Source: an uncultured Lachnospiraceae bacterium (GTDB lineage Bacteria > Bacillota > Clostridia > Lachnospirales > Lachnospiraceae). Taken from it: 64,000 bases of DNA. The position numbers and the translations under genes were made by a program. The first letter of the stretch is position 1; each line of letters begins with the position of its first letter. Below are positions 1-8,600 of the stretch, in pieces. The stretch spans positions 1 to 64,000 of the forward strand of contig CACXUY010000015.1 in the NCBI GenBank assembly GCA_902770965.1, in the 5' to 3' direction. The notes beneath the pieces are model-generated. The model worked only from the letters and a program-made list of their open reading frames with translations, did not search any database and was not told the origin of the DNA.

Positions 1-11
1 GGTTTGCCAGA

Positions 12-45
12 GGCAGTATCCCACACAGATACTGCCTTTTTCTTT
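12..45 (+). terminator. Rho-independent terminator at left edge
   Basis: A perfect 9-bp inverted repeat (GGCAGTATC / GATACTGCC) with a 7-nt loop is followed by TTTTTCTTT. It probably ends a transcript that enters from the left of the window. A second copy of GATACTGCC lies about 25 bases downstream without a T-run. Confidence 0.75.
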
Positions 46-100
46 GGTTGTGCGGAGCCGATACTGCCTCTCCGGAAACCAAAGCGATAAACCTCGGGGG

Positions 101-117
101 CCGGGGCAGAGCCCCGG
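101..117. repeat. GC-rich perfect hairpin
   Basis: CCGGGGC-AGA-GCCCCGG is a perfect 7-bp hairpin just upstream of the truncated helicase, in sequence with no coding look. It may mark a rearrangement junction. Its function is unknown. Confidence 0.4.
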
Positions 118-148
118 GGTAATGTCTGAAGCGCCCACACTATAAATA

Positions 149-1336
149 ATGGTTTTTACTGACAACTACCTTGACAAATACCGTACCGGAAAGTCTACAT
201 TGATTAGGCATATTTCAAACTTTTGGGCGGATAAGAAGAAAATCTTTTTATCCAATACACACCCTGCAGTAGACAATATGCGTCGTAAAGTTACTGCTGG
301 GAAAAGCGAATATAGTACCATTGCGAAATTTCTTTCTCAGCGGAATAACAATACCGACTGCGATGTTCTCTTCATTGATGAGTGCAGTACAGTCAGTAAT
401 GACGATATGAGCCAAGTGCTTGAAAAAGCGAACTTCAAGTTGCTGGTTTTGGTTGGTGATGTCTACCAGATTGAATCAATTTATTTCGGGAATTGGTTCA
501 GCATTGCGCAGAAGTTTGTCCCTGCTGCATCCATCTTCGAACTTACTCATCCATTCCGAACGACAAATAATGAATTACTGACGGTATGGAACAGAGTCAG
601 AAATCTTGATGATTCAATTTTGGAGCCACTCGTAAAAAATGATTTTGTCGCACGACTTGATGAATCTATTTTTGAACACAGTGACGATGACGAAATAATC
701 CTGTGTCTCAATTATGATGGACTATATGGGATTAATAATATAAATCGATTTCTGCAGAATAGCAATCCGAATCAGTCGATTGTTTGGGGAATTAATATTT
801 ATAAGGTGGGTGATCCTGTTTTATTCAATGAATCGAATATTTTCTCACCGCTTATCCACAATAATTCTAAGGGGCAGATTGTCGGGATTAGACCGGAAAA
901 ACAGCAGATATGGTTCGATATTGAACTTGAAGAGTCAATTAATGAGATCGATGCATCGGACTATAGCTTCAAACTTATCGGTGAGTCTGAGAGTGGAAAC
1001 TCGATCATATCCTTCGGTGTTAACAAATATCGCAGCACTGATGAGGATGATTATGATAATGATTCAAGGGTCGTTCCGTTTCAGGTAGCATATGCGGTAT
1101 CCATCCATAAAGCACAAGGTCTGGAATATAATTCTGTGAAGATAATAATTACGAATGAAACCGAGGAACGTATTACGCATAAAATTTTTTACACAGCGAT
1201 TACACGCGCAAAGAGTAAACTGAAAATATACTGGAGTCCTGAAACGGAGCAATCGATACTTGGACATCTGGAAGTTAAGAATCCGAACAAAGACGCATAT
1301 CTACTAGCGCAATTATCATCACTGCAGCTGATATAA
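149..1336 (+). pseudogene. 5'-truncated UvrD/RecD-like superfamily 1 helicase
   Basis: The product resembles the ATPase and C-terminal part of a superfamily 1 DNA helicase. Visible motifs are a Walker A core TGKST near residue 14, a Walker B FIDEC near residue 75, a GDVYQIES motif III, and a C-terminal VSIHKAQGLEYNSV plus YTAITRAK (motifs V and VI). The Walker A loop is incomplete: the residues before TGKST read DKYR instead of the usual glycine-rich loop, and all upstream nuclease or N-terminal domain sequence is absent. No ribosome binding site precedes the ATG. The likely reading is the 3' part of a longer gene whose 5' end was lost by rearrangement. A functional short helicase is possible but less likely. 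Confidence 0.65.
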
Positions 1337-1420
1337 AAGAAAAGACTGGCGCTATCTTAGCGTACCCAATAAAGCCTAAAAGTGGAACACCGAGTGTCAG
1401 TCCTCTTTAAGGGAGAAAAA

Positions 1421-2131
1421 ATGAATTCAAAGCGCGGCTACGTCCCGGAAGATGAAAAAAACTTCTCTGCGGAAGCCATAAAAATAATGAAGACAGCATC
1501 CCGGCACATCTGTTACCTGTTGGATGAGGGATATGAGCTGAAGCAGGCTGCGGTTTTTGTCGGCAATCATTTTCTGCTTTCTGAAAGACAGCGTCTCGCA
1601 GTCGCAAGGAGCGTGGCTTCAAGAAAGCAGCTTGCGGAACGCAGCAGAAAGAAGATGGAGTTTCATGATCTTGTCAATAAAGAAGTATGGATCGATGGCT
1701 TCAACACCATCATCACATTGGAAGTGCTTTTGAGCGATTCACTTCTTTTTAGCTGTATGGATGAAACCATACGGGATCTTGCTGCTCTCAGAGGTACGTA
1801 CCGTCTGATTCCAGAAACGGCGGATGCTGTGCGGATGATACTCGGTTTGTTGCAGGAAGCCGTCGTGAGCAAAGTGAACATTTTGTTGGATGAACCTGTA
1901 TCAAATTCCGGAAGACTTAAGGTGCTCATTGCGGATGTTGCAGAAGAAAAACATTGTTCTTTTGATTTGGATATTCAGGTTTTGCGAGATGTGGATCGAA
2001 CACTTTACGGGAAGGAATATGTGATCACATCAGATTCTATTATACTGGATCATTGTCTCAGCTGGGTAAACCTGACAGCGGAGTGCTTGAAGCAGGCAGG
2101 AAAGAGCACATTACAGGTATGGGGACAATGA
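1421..2131 (+). CDS. DUF434/DUF5616 domain protein, possible PIN/NYN-like nuclease
   Basis: A 236-residue protein. I chose the ATG preceded by AAGGGAG; an upstream in-frame GTG lacks such a site. Residues about 25-75 match DUF434 (HICYLLDEGYELKQAAVFVG, then SERQRLAVAR). The rest matches DUF5616: VWIDGFN, LLDEPVSNSG and VITSDS carry spaced acidic residues that resemble a NYN/PIN nuclease core. That fold assignment is my inference. The protein is predicted to be cytoplasmic, with no signal peptide or membrane segment. The next gene (Nudix-DUF429) starts within about 30 nt on the same strand, so the two are probably co-transcribed and may act on the same nucleic acid or nucleotide substrate. The biological role is not known to me. 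Confidence 0.75.
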   Translation: MNSKRGYVPEDEKNFSAEAIKIMKTASRHICYLLDEGYELKQAAVFVGNHFLLSERQRLAVARSVASRKQLAERSRKKMEFHDLVNKEVWIDGFNTIITLEVLLSDSLLFSCMDETIRDLAALRGTYRLIPETADAVRMILGLLQEAVVSKVNILLDEPVSNSGRLKVLIADVAEEKHCSFDLDIQVLRDVDRTLYGKEYVITSDSIILDHCLSWVNLTAECLKQAGKSTLQVWGQ

Positions 2132-2156
2132 ATAATATGTGGGGGCAATGAAAAGC

Positions 2157-3335
2157 ATGAGAGCGATGAGAAACATGGGGAAGGTTTATAACTGCATTAA
2201 AGTTTATAACTGCATTGTGGTTTTTAATAAGGAAAAAGATGCCTCGCTCTTTTGCATGCGCAAAAATGAGCCATATAAAGGACGGTATAACTTTGTCGGT
2301 GGCAAAGTGGAACCGGGTGAGGAATCCGAAGCAGCTGCTTACCGTGAGCTGCAGGAGGAGACTGGAATCTGCAGACAGCAGATCCGGTTATTTCGGCTGA
2401 TGGACATCCGATATTATCATCAGGCTTTTGATCTGGAGCTGTATGTCGGACAGCTGGAAAGTGACATCGTTCTGAAAGAGGAGAAGAATCCGCTGTTCTG
2501 GCTTTCGCTGGATGAGGATTTTGCAGATAAGGATAAGTTTGCCGGCGAACAGAACATTGCGCATATCATGAATGTGGCTCTGCAGTATCCGATTCCGAGA
2601 AGAACCCATACACAGGACGGGCTTTATATCGGTGTGGATGGGTGCAGAGGAGGATGGATCGCAGCAATTCTGAATTATGGGGATTTGCTATTCAAGAGAT
2701 ATGCACGGATTGAGGACATCATTTCAGACTATCCGGATTTTGATGCATTCCTGATCGATATGGCAATCGGACTGCGAAATCATGAGGATCAGCTAAGACC
2801 GGATGATGCCGCAAAAGAGGAATTGGGGCGGAAGGCCTCTTCGGTCTTCCCGATCCCATCCCGGGATGCTGTATATGCCGAGGGAGAGGAAGCGCAAAAA
2901 CAGGCCAATATCCGCACTCTGGGGAAGAGTCTTGCGAAGCAGTCCATTGCGATCATTCCGAAGATAAAGGAACTGGACGTGTTCCTGAACTCCCATCCGG
3001 AGTACAAAAACAGGATTCTTGAGAGCCACCCTGAAGTTGTCTTTTCCAGACTGAATGGGGCTGTAGTGATAAGTAGGAAGAAGGATTTCGAAGGTTTTAT
3101 GGAGCGGGAGCGAATTCTGTCCGAGTATCTCGAACAGGATGGTGTTGCCGGATTATGGGAGAAGGCAAAAGATTATAAATGCAATTCGGATGATCTGATG
3201 GATGCAGCCTGTTTGGCCGTTGCCGCCGCTCTGCATGCGCATGATTTGACGGAGACGATTCCTGAGGAGCCGGAATCGGATGAAAATGGATTATTCATGC
3301 AATTGACCGTTCCCAGAAAACGGAAATCTGTATAG
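2157..3335 (+). CDS. Nudix hydrolase fused to DUF429 (predicted RNase H-like nuclease)
   Basis: About 392 residues. The N-terminal half is a Nudix hydrolase with a perfect box: G-x5-E-x7-REL-x-EE-x-G-I inside GGKVEPGEE...RELQEETGI. This predicts cleavage of a nucleoside diphosphate linked to another moiety. The C-terminal half, from YIGVDGCRGGWIAA, is DUF429, a family predicted to have an RNase H-like fold; early Asp (GVDGCRGGW), FLIDMAIGL and a late DDLMDAACLAVAA supply acidic residues. Four in-frame ATGs lie at 2148, 2157, 2166 and 2175. I chose 2157 because GGGGG lies 11 nt upstream, but the start is uncertain. An 18-bp tandem duplication near the start repeats KVYNCI. The gene probably forms an operon with the DUF434 gene. 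Confidence 0.8.
   Translation: MRAMRNMGKVYNCIKVYNCIVVFNKEKDASLFCMRKNEPYKGRYNFVGGKVEPGEESEAAAYRELQEETGICRQQIRLFRLMDIRYYHQAFDLELYVGQLESDIVLKEEKNPLFWLSLDEDFADKDKFAGEQNIAHIMNVALQYPIPRRTHTQDGLYIGVDGCRGGWIAAILNYGDLLFKRYARIEDIISDYPDFDAFLIDMAIGLRNHEDQLRPDDAAKEELGRKASSVFPIPSRDAVYAEGEEAQKQANIRTLGKSLAKQSIAIIPKIKELDVFLNSHPEYKNRILESHPEVVFSRLNGAVVISRKKDFEGFMERERILSEYLEQDGVAGLWEKAKDYKCNSDDLMDAACLAVAAALHAHDLTETIPEEPESDENGLFMQLTVPRKRKSV
2181..2216 (+). repeat. 18-bp in-frame tandem duplication
   Basis: Two copies of an 18-bp unit differing at one base encode KVYNCI twice at the N-terminus of the Nudix-DUF429 protein. The reading frame is kept. Confidence 0.85.
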
Positions 3336-3364
3336 AATTGTATACGATACGAAGCAGAACCACT

Positions 3365-3412
3365 AAAAAGTAGTATACGAAAACAAAACCAGCATAAAGT
3401 AGTATATGAAAG
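3365..3412 (+). repeat. Direct repeat of AAAGTAGTATACGAAA type
   Basis: AAAGTAGTATACGAAA and AAAGTAGTATATGAAA occur 30 bp apart, with a related TTGTATACGATA just upstream. They lie between the Nudix-DUF429 gene and the toxin-antitoxin region. They could be operator-like sites or a recombination scar; nothing in the sequence decides between these. Confidence 0.4.
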
Positions 3413-3636
3413 ACAAATATAAAACAATAGTCTTATTTGAAGAAGGTAACGAATCCGCGGACATGTATAACGCGCGGATGCGTTATCTTCATATATTTCC
3501 TCCGCAGGCATATATGCTGGACTTTGGCTGTGACTCCGACAGGGATGCAAAAGCAAAGCATTTTGGGAATATATCGCCTATTTACAATAAAAATGATACA
3601 TGGTATCATAATTATGATGGAATTATGACAAATTGA
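3406..3636 (+). pseudogene. Remnant of class I SAM methyltransferase (copy 1)
   Basis: The 76-residue reading frame carries ESADMYNARMRYL and YMLDFGCDSDRDAKA, clearly related to SADMYDARTCFL and YILDFGCGSGRDVKA in the second methyltransferase copy 860 bases downstream. Two glycines of the SAM-binding GxGSG loop have become Asp, and sequence similarity ends soon after the motif, so this copy cannot be a working enzyme. It is the N-terminal fragment of a duplicated gene. The toxin-antitoxin pair separates the two copies. Confidence 0.7.
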
Positions 3637-3649
3637 AAGGATGGATTAA

Positions 3650-3919
3650 ATGATTAATATTAGACCGGTTTCTGATCTGAGGTATAAATTTACAGAGATT
3701 GAAAGTATTGTGAAAGAAGGTTCTCCGGTATATCTGACAAAGAACGGATACGGCAGTATGGTCGTGATGAGCATTGATACCTATTCCAGCCTCGTAGACG
3801 GCACCGAAGATGCGCTTGATGAAGCGGATTATTATGCAAAATCCAGTTCAAGACGTATGTCACACGATGAAGTCTTTTCAGGATTGAGGAAACAGCTGAA
3901 TGATAAAAAAACAATATGA
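3650..3919 (+). CDS. Phd/YefM-family antitoxin
   Basis: An 89-residue protein with the Phd/YefM pattern: NIRPVSDLRYKFTEIESIV at the N-terminus (DNA-binding and dimer part), PVYLTKNGYGSMVVMSIDTY in the core, and a charged C-terminal tail that would wrap the toxin. A site reading AAAGGATGG precedes the ATG. It overlaps the downstream toxin gene by 20 nt, the usual toxin-antitoxin arrangement. The complex probably represses its own promoter. The absence of decay, despite broken genes on both sides, suggests the pair is maintained. Confidence 0.88.
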   Translation: MINIRPVSDLRYKFTEIESIVKEGSPVYLTKNGYGSMVVMSIDTYSSLVDGTEDALDEADYYAKSSSRRMSHDEVFSGLRKQLNDKKTI

Positions 3920-4217
3920 GTTGCAGTATCTTTCGCTGTTTTATGATGATTTGCAGCAGAAGCTGACGTATATAGGAGAGAAATTACGTAATCCTAAGGC
4001 TGCAGCAGATTTACTTGATGCTGTTGAAAAAGCGATTTTGGAGAGATCGACATGTGCGGAATCATTTGAACCGTATCCTTCAACAAGAAATCGCGAGAAT
4101 CCATATTATGCTATTTATGTAAAGAACTTTGTTGTTTACTATGTGGTCTTGGATCATAAGATCATGGAGATCAGACGATTTCTTTATAAAGGGCAGAATC
4201 GGTGGGATATGCTCTGA
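3900..4217 (+). CDS. RelE/ParE-family toxin
   Basis: A 105-residue protein of the RelE/ParE fold: YLSLFYDDLQQKLTYIGEKL is the N-terminal helical pair, and YYAIYVKNFVVYYVVLDHKIMEIRRFLYKGQNRW is the characteristic beta-sheet core and C-terminal strand. The length is normal for the family. Whether it acts on mRNA at the ribosome or on DNA gyrase cannot be read from the sequence; the YVKNFVVYYVV and RRFLY features fit the ParE side slightly better. It is translationally coupled to the Phd/YefM antitoxin through a 20-nt overlap. Confidence 0.87.
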   Translation: MIKKQYELQYLSLFYDDLQQKLTYIGEKLRNPKAAADLLDAVEKAILERSTCAESFEPYPSTRNRENPYYAIYVKNFVVYYVVLDHKIMEIRRFLYKGQNRWDML

Positions 4218-4266
4218 TACGAAGATTTTCAAAAGGGGCGAGGATTCGATTCTCCAAAAGGTAAAA

Positions 4267-4908
4267 ATGGAAGCTGTAGATACAACATTAGATCATTATC
4301 AAAAGAACGCAGAGCTCTTTTTCGAGGGAACCGTCTCCGCAGACATGTATGACGCGAGGACATGTTTTCTGTGTATGCTTCAACTGCAGGCTTATATCTT
4401 GGACTTTGGCTGTGGCTCCGGCAGGGATGTGAAAGCATTTTTGGATCAGGGATACTGGGTGGACGCAATCAACGGTTTTCCCGAATTGTGTCGCATGGCA
4501 GATGATCTGATCGGACAACCGGTGTGACAGATGCTGTTCGATGACCTTTCCGCATCTAACCAATATGACGGGATCTGGGCTTGTGGCTCTATCCTTCATT
4601 TGCCAAGATGCGAATTGGTGGATATCCCATTTGAGATTTCCGATGCCCTGAATACGGGCGGGATGTTGTACGCATCGTTAAAATACGGCAATCATGAAGG
4701 GATGAGGGGCGAACGGTATTTCATCAATTTCACGGATGAATCCTTGGGAAAGCTTATGGATGAGGTGTCGTTGCTGAGTATCGTGAATATATGGATCACG
4801 GATGATATGCGTCCGGAAAGGGAGGAGCGATGGATCAATTTCCCGGCAAGACGCAGCATGAAAATGATAGAACAAAACGGCGCTGCCCTATCTTTTCGGT
4901 ATCGGTAG
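4267..4908 (+). pseudogene. Class I SAM-dependent methyltransferase, interrupted by TGA (copy 2)
   Basis: The frame reads MEAVDTTLDHYQKNAELFF, then YILDFGCGSGRDVKAF (intact SAM-binding motif I), up to an in-frame TGA at 4525. It continues in the same frame with QMLFDDLSASNQYDGIWAC (motif IV region) and GGMLYASLKYG (motif VI). Relatives of this small methyltransferase usually have Arg or Lys at the stop position, so CGA to TGA is the simplest explanation. The C-terminus after ERWINF also departs from the family. It is therefore probably inactive unless the stop is suppressed. The enzyme's substrate in the intact family is not established. Confidence 0.75.
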
Positions 4909-4951
4909 CAGGCTGTCTAAAGAACTATATTTTCATCCAGATTGGATTTGC

Positions 4952-5537
4952 ATGATAAAGGATAATACGGTTTCGATTCTTGGATGGATTCAGTACGAGA
5001 AGGTCAGGTGGCTGCAGAATAACAATCCGGAGGTTCCGGACCTTGTTTACAAGCTGGCGCCGATGGATGAGAAGATGCGCAAACTCGGCAAAGTGCGCCT
5101 GCTTGGGAAGGGGATACTGGAGCTGTATGAAGTCAAGGATGTCTTTATAGAGGAATCCGTGCAGCCGAGGAATTATGACATTGATCACTTCATTTCGTGG
5201 TCGTTTGTCATGAATGATGAGCTGTGGAACCTGATGCAGATGGATTCTTCTCTCTTCCCTTAATTCGATGAGGAGCAACAGGCTGCTGCAGTGGGAACCG
5301 TTTTTCCAATGGTTATCCGGAAACGAGTATATCCTCTACTGGCTTATGTATGAGAAGCTGGGGCTTCATAAGCTTTTTGAAGGCTGCTAGCGAGATAATC
5401 TGCATTCGATCTGGGCAGGGCAGGAACTGTACCGGCCGGGGAATTCCCGGGGAGAGTTTGTCGGGATACTTAAGAAAAACATGTAGCCGGTGTATGAATC
5501 TGCGAAGCGGCAGGGGTATGAGATTTGGGTGAGGTGA
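4952..5537 (+). pseudogene. Decayed HNH endonuclease domain protein
   Basis: The first 103 codons end in RNYDIDHFISWSFVMNDELW, a typical HNH-type core (DHFIPWS in intact relatives). A frameshift near 5255 moves the frame, after which NSMRSNRLLQWEPFFQWL and NLHSIWAGQELYRPGNSRG continue the same family, with in-frame TAG codons at about 5388 and 5491. With one frameshift and two stops it is a pseudogene. The intact relatives are restriction-like HNH nucleases, so this was probably part of the same defence island. Confidence 0.75.
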
Positions 5538-5673
5538 GATAGGTGGGGGAGGTCTCACTGTTAAAATATTCATTTGTAAACAAAGCCAAAGTTACTCATA
5601 CTTCACAGCCAGAGGTTGAGAATTATGAGAAAAATTCAAAAAACATGGCAATGATGTGAATTGAGGGTATATT

Positions 5674-8600
5674 ATGACTTCAGTATTTTCTTGGGAAAGC
5701 TTTACAAGGATGCATGGCGGAGAACCTGGTGCACGAGATGTGTTTGAAAAGCTAGTTGATGAACTGCTTCGCGAGGAAAATCCCGGAAGGGATGTTCATA
5801 ATATCAAAGCAGTACAAGGAGATGGCGGAATAGATGTTTATGTTGATCAAGAGAAGGGTATTGATATCTATCAATGTAAGTTTTTTATGGGAAGCATGAA
5901 TACTAGCCGGTGGAATCAGATTAAAGAATCTTTTTCCAGAGTGATGGAATTCAAAGAAATGAATGTGCTTCATTGGTTTCTTTGCATGCCTAGGGAAATG
6001 CAGAAGGAAGATATTAAGAAGTGGGATAAATTTAAAAATGACAGAAAGTCATATGGTATAGAGATCCGATTTGTCGATGGAAACGAGATTATAAATCGTA
6101 TGCAGAGCTGTGATCGGGATAGTGGGACTGGACTGATTGAAAAGTATTTTATTGGTGGAGGTAAAGGACTAAATAAGAAACACATAAATAATTATGATGA
6201 CCAAGCGGATACCCTTGATTTCCACAAGGTCCGCAAGCTTGCAGACGGTCTCTGGGTCAATTGGGAGACGGGCCGTCTTGCAAAGGATTTTCGCTCGGCA
6301 CGATCATTTGATCAGGGAGAGCAAGGGAGCGAGGAAGTCGGCGCAGGGAAGCTTTCCCCTACCCAGCTTCGTCTGCTTTCTGTCCTTGTTCAGGGCGAGG
6401 GTATCACTGTCAGTTTAGAGGAGCTGTTCTGGAGAGGCAGACTTTTTCCGAAACGGAAGGATAAATATGCCATCGAGATTAATGCTGTAGATGACAAGTG
6501 TGCGGACGATAGTCGTGCAGATAGCAAGAATGCAGATGGCAAGAGTTTAGATAGCAAGGGCACAGATGACAGTAGTGCAGATGACAGCAGTGCAGATGGC
6601 AAGGGTGCTGATGATAGTAGTGCACATGATAGTGGTGCAGATGGCAAGAGTACAGTCCTAGCTCTGAAAGCTCAGAGGGAACCGACCCGGGAAGAGATAG
6701 AGGAGATAGCAAAAGAAGAGACAGAATCACTTCGTACGGTTTTAACAAAGTTTTGCAACAGCGATTCCGGCGTGATTCTGTCGGCAGAGGATGGAAAGGG
6801 TTTTTATTATTCAACTTCTTTCAAAAAAGAGAGGAATGATTCCGAGGAGGATCTCTTTTCCGAATATGAAGGCTGTTCGTCAAGAGAAGATTATAATAGT
6901 CTGAAAACAGAACTGAATGGAGGCAAGGCTTACTGCCAGAATGCACAGGCATGGTTGAGGCGTTACTATAATGATCTCTGCTGCTTCTTCGAAAGCAGGG
7001 TTACAAATGCGAGAAACAGCAGCAAAAGTGAAGCGGAAGTCTTTGGCGACTACACCATGGTTGAAGCTTACATGAACGCCTATTCGGACACTAGCAACAG
7101 CAATGAACGGTCAGAAGTTCTGTTGGACGTTGTGGAGAACTGGCACACAAGAGACGATGCTTTTGGAAAGGTGCTCGTGCTACACGGACAGCCGGGTGAT
7201 GGCAAGTCGACCTTCTGCAAAAAGGCAGTCTATGCGCACTGCAAAGAAGGGTGGCTGGTAAAGACCCCACAGGTCTTTTATTTCAGCATCAATACTGCGG
7301 ACAGTGTGATCTATGAAGGCAAAGAAATGAATCTTGCGAAAGCCTTCTGCATATCTGATAAGTTTAAGAACAGATATCCTCTGGATCTTAGCATATTGGA
7401 AGAAGTAGCACTAAGTGATAAGGCCACGAAGGACGTGCTCAGGGGTTCCCTCATCATTCTGGACGGCTTCGATGAGTTTGTCAGCGGTCGGACAAATGAA
7501 TCGGGCACGATTTCCTTCTCAGGCTTCTACGATGAAGTACAGGAATGTGCCGGGAGGCTGCACTGTAATGTCATCATCACGTCCCGGACGATGTGCATCG
7601 AAGCAGAACTGAAAGGGACGAAATTCAACGATCCATCCGAGACCAATGTGGCTTCTTTTGCTCCGATGAAGATCGATCGGCAAAGGGCTATGATCGACCG
7701 GATGATTGAGCTGGAAAGAATCGGACGGAATAAAAAGGGTTCCTGCTCGTCTGCTGAAAAACAAGAAAAGGAAGTTGCGGAATGGGAAAGAAAAGCGAAG
7801 CAGCTGGAGGATTACCGGGACAATGTATTAGAGAAGATCTGGCTCGGCAGCAATCAGAAATACGAAAAGATAGAAGAGCTTCTGAGAGTCCCGATTTTGT
7901 TCCGAATGATTACAGCCATGCAGTTCAGGGATTTTGAGCAGACAGATACCGTAGCTGAACTGTACAGCCATCTGTTCCATTCGCTTTTGAAATACAAGAA
8001 ATACGAAGAGACTGAAAAGCACGATAAAAAGCACGATAAGGGGAAGAGCTTAGAGGAAAAACTGGTTGAGAGGTATGAAGAAATAGCCATCGGCATCCTC
8101 AATTACGGCAATGGGATCTGTCCATTTCAGATAAAGGATGATCTGGACGAGAAGCTGGTGTACTACTTCTATACAACAAGAGATGGCAATGGACTTGGGT
8201 ACATTGGTTTCCTGCACACATCCTTCTATCAGTATTTTCTTGCCAGGTTCATCGTCTCCGCAGTGAGAAAACTTGCGCTCACCATGTCAGAGCAGGCAGC
8301 CTCCTCAGATGATAAATCCTTTCCGGAGGAGTTTATAAAATTGTTCACAAGCCTGAGAGCTGAAAAGATCGGAGACCCGGATTTCTGGAAGCTTGTTTCG
8401 CAGCTAGCCCGGTTTGAGCAGGAAGAGAATCGTTATGGCGCGGACAACGACTGTCTTTTGTTCCATTCGCACAAAAAGCGTATCGGGCAGGCGCACATTC
8501 GGTATGTGCTCGGCTGTCTGAACCGAGAGGATCTGATCGAGCATGTTATGCGAAAAGGCGATCCCTACGAAAGGTGTGATGCTCAGGATGGTATAAGCAG

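Noticed and set aside
4205-4262. tRNA-like TTCGATTCTCC segment
   Set aside because: The match to a T-arm is partial and no acceptor or anticodon stem can be formed around it.
4525-4527. In-frame TGA as selenocysteine or recoded tryptophan
   Set aside because: The family has Arg or Lys here, no recoding element is visible, and neighbouring genes use TGA as a normal stop.
5388-5493. In-frame TAG codons as recoded sense codons
   Set aside because: RF1 is intact in this window and the same HNH remnant also carries a frameshift, so decay is the simpler explanation.
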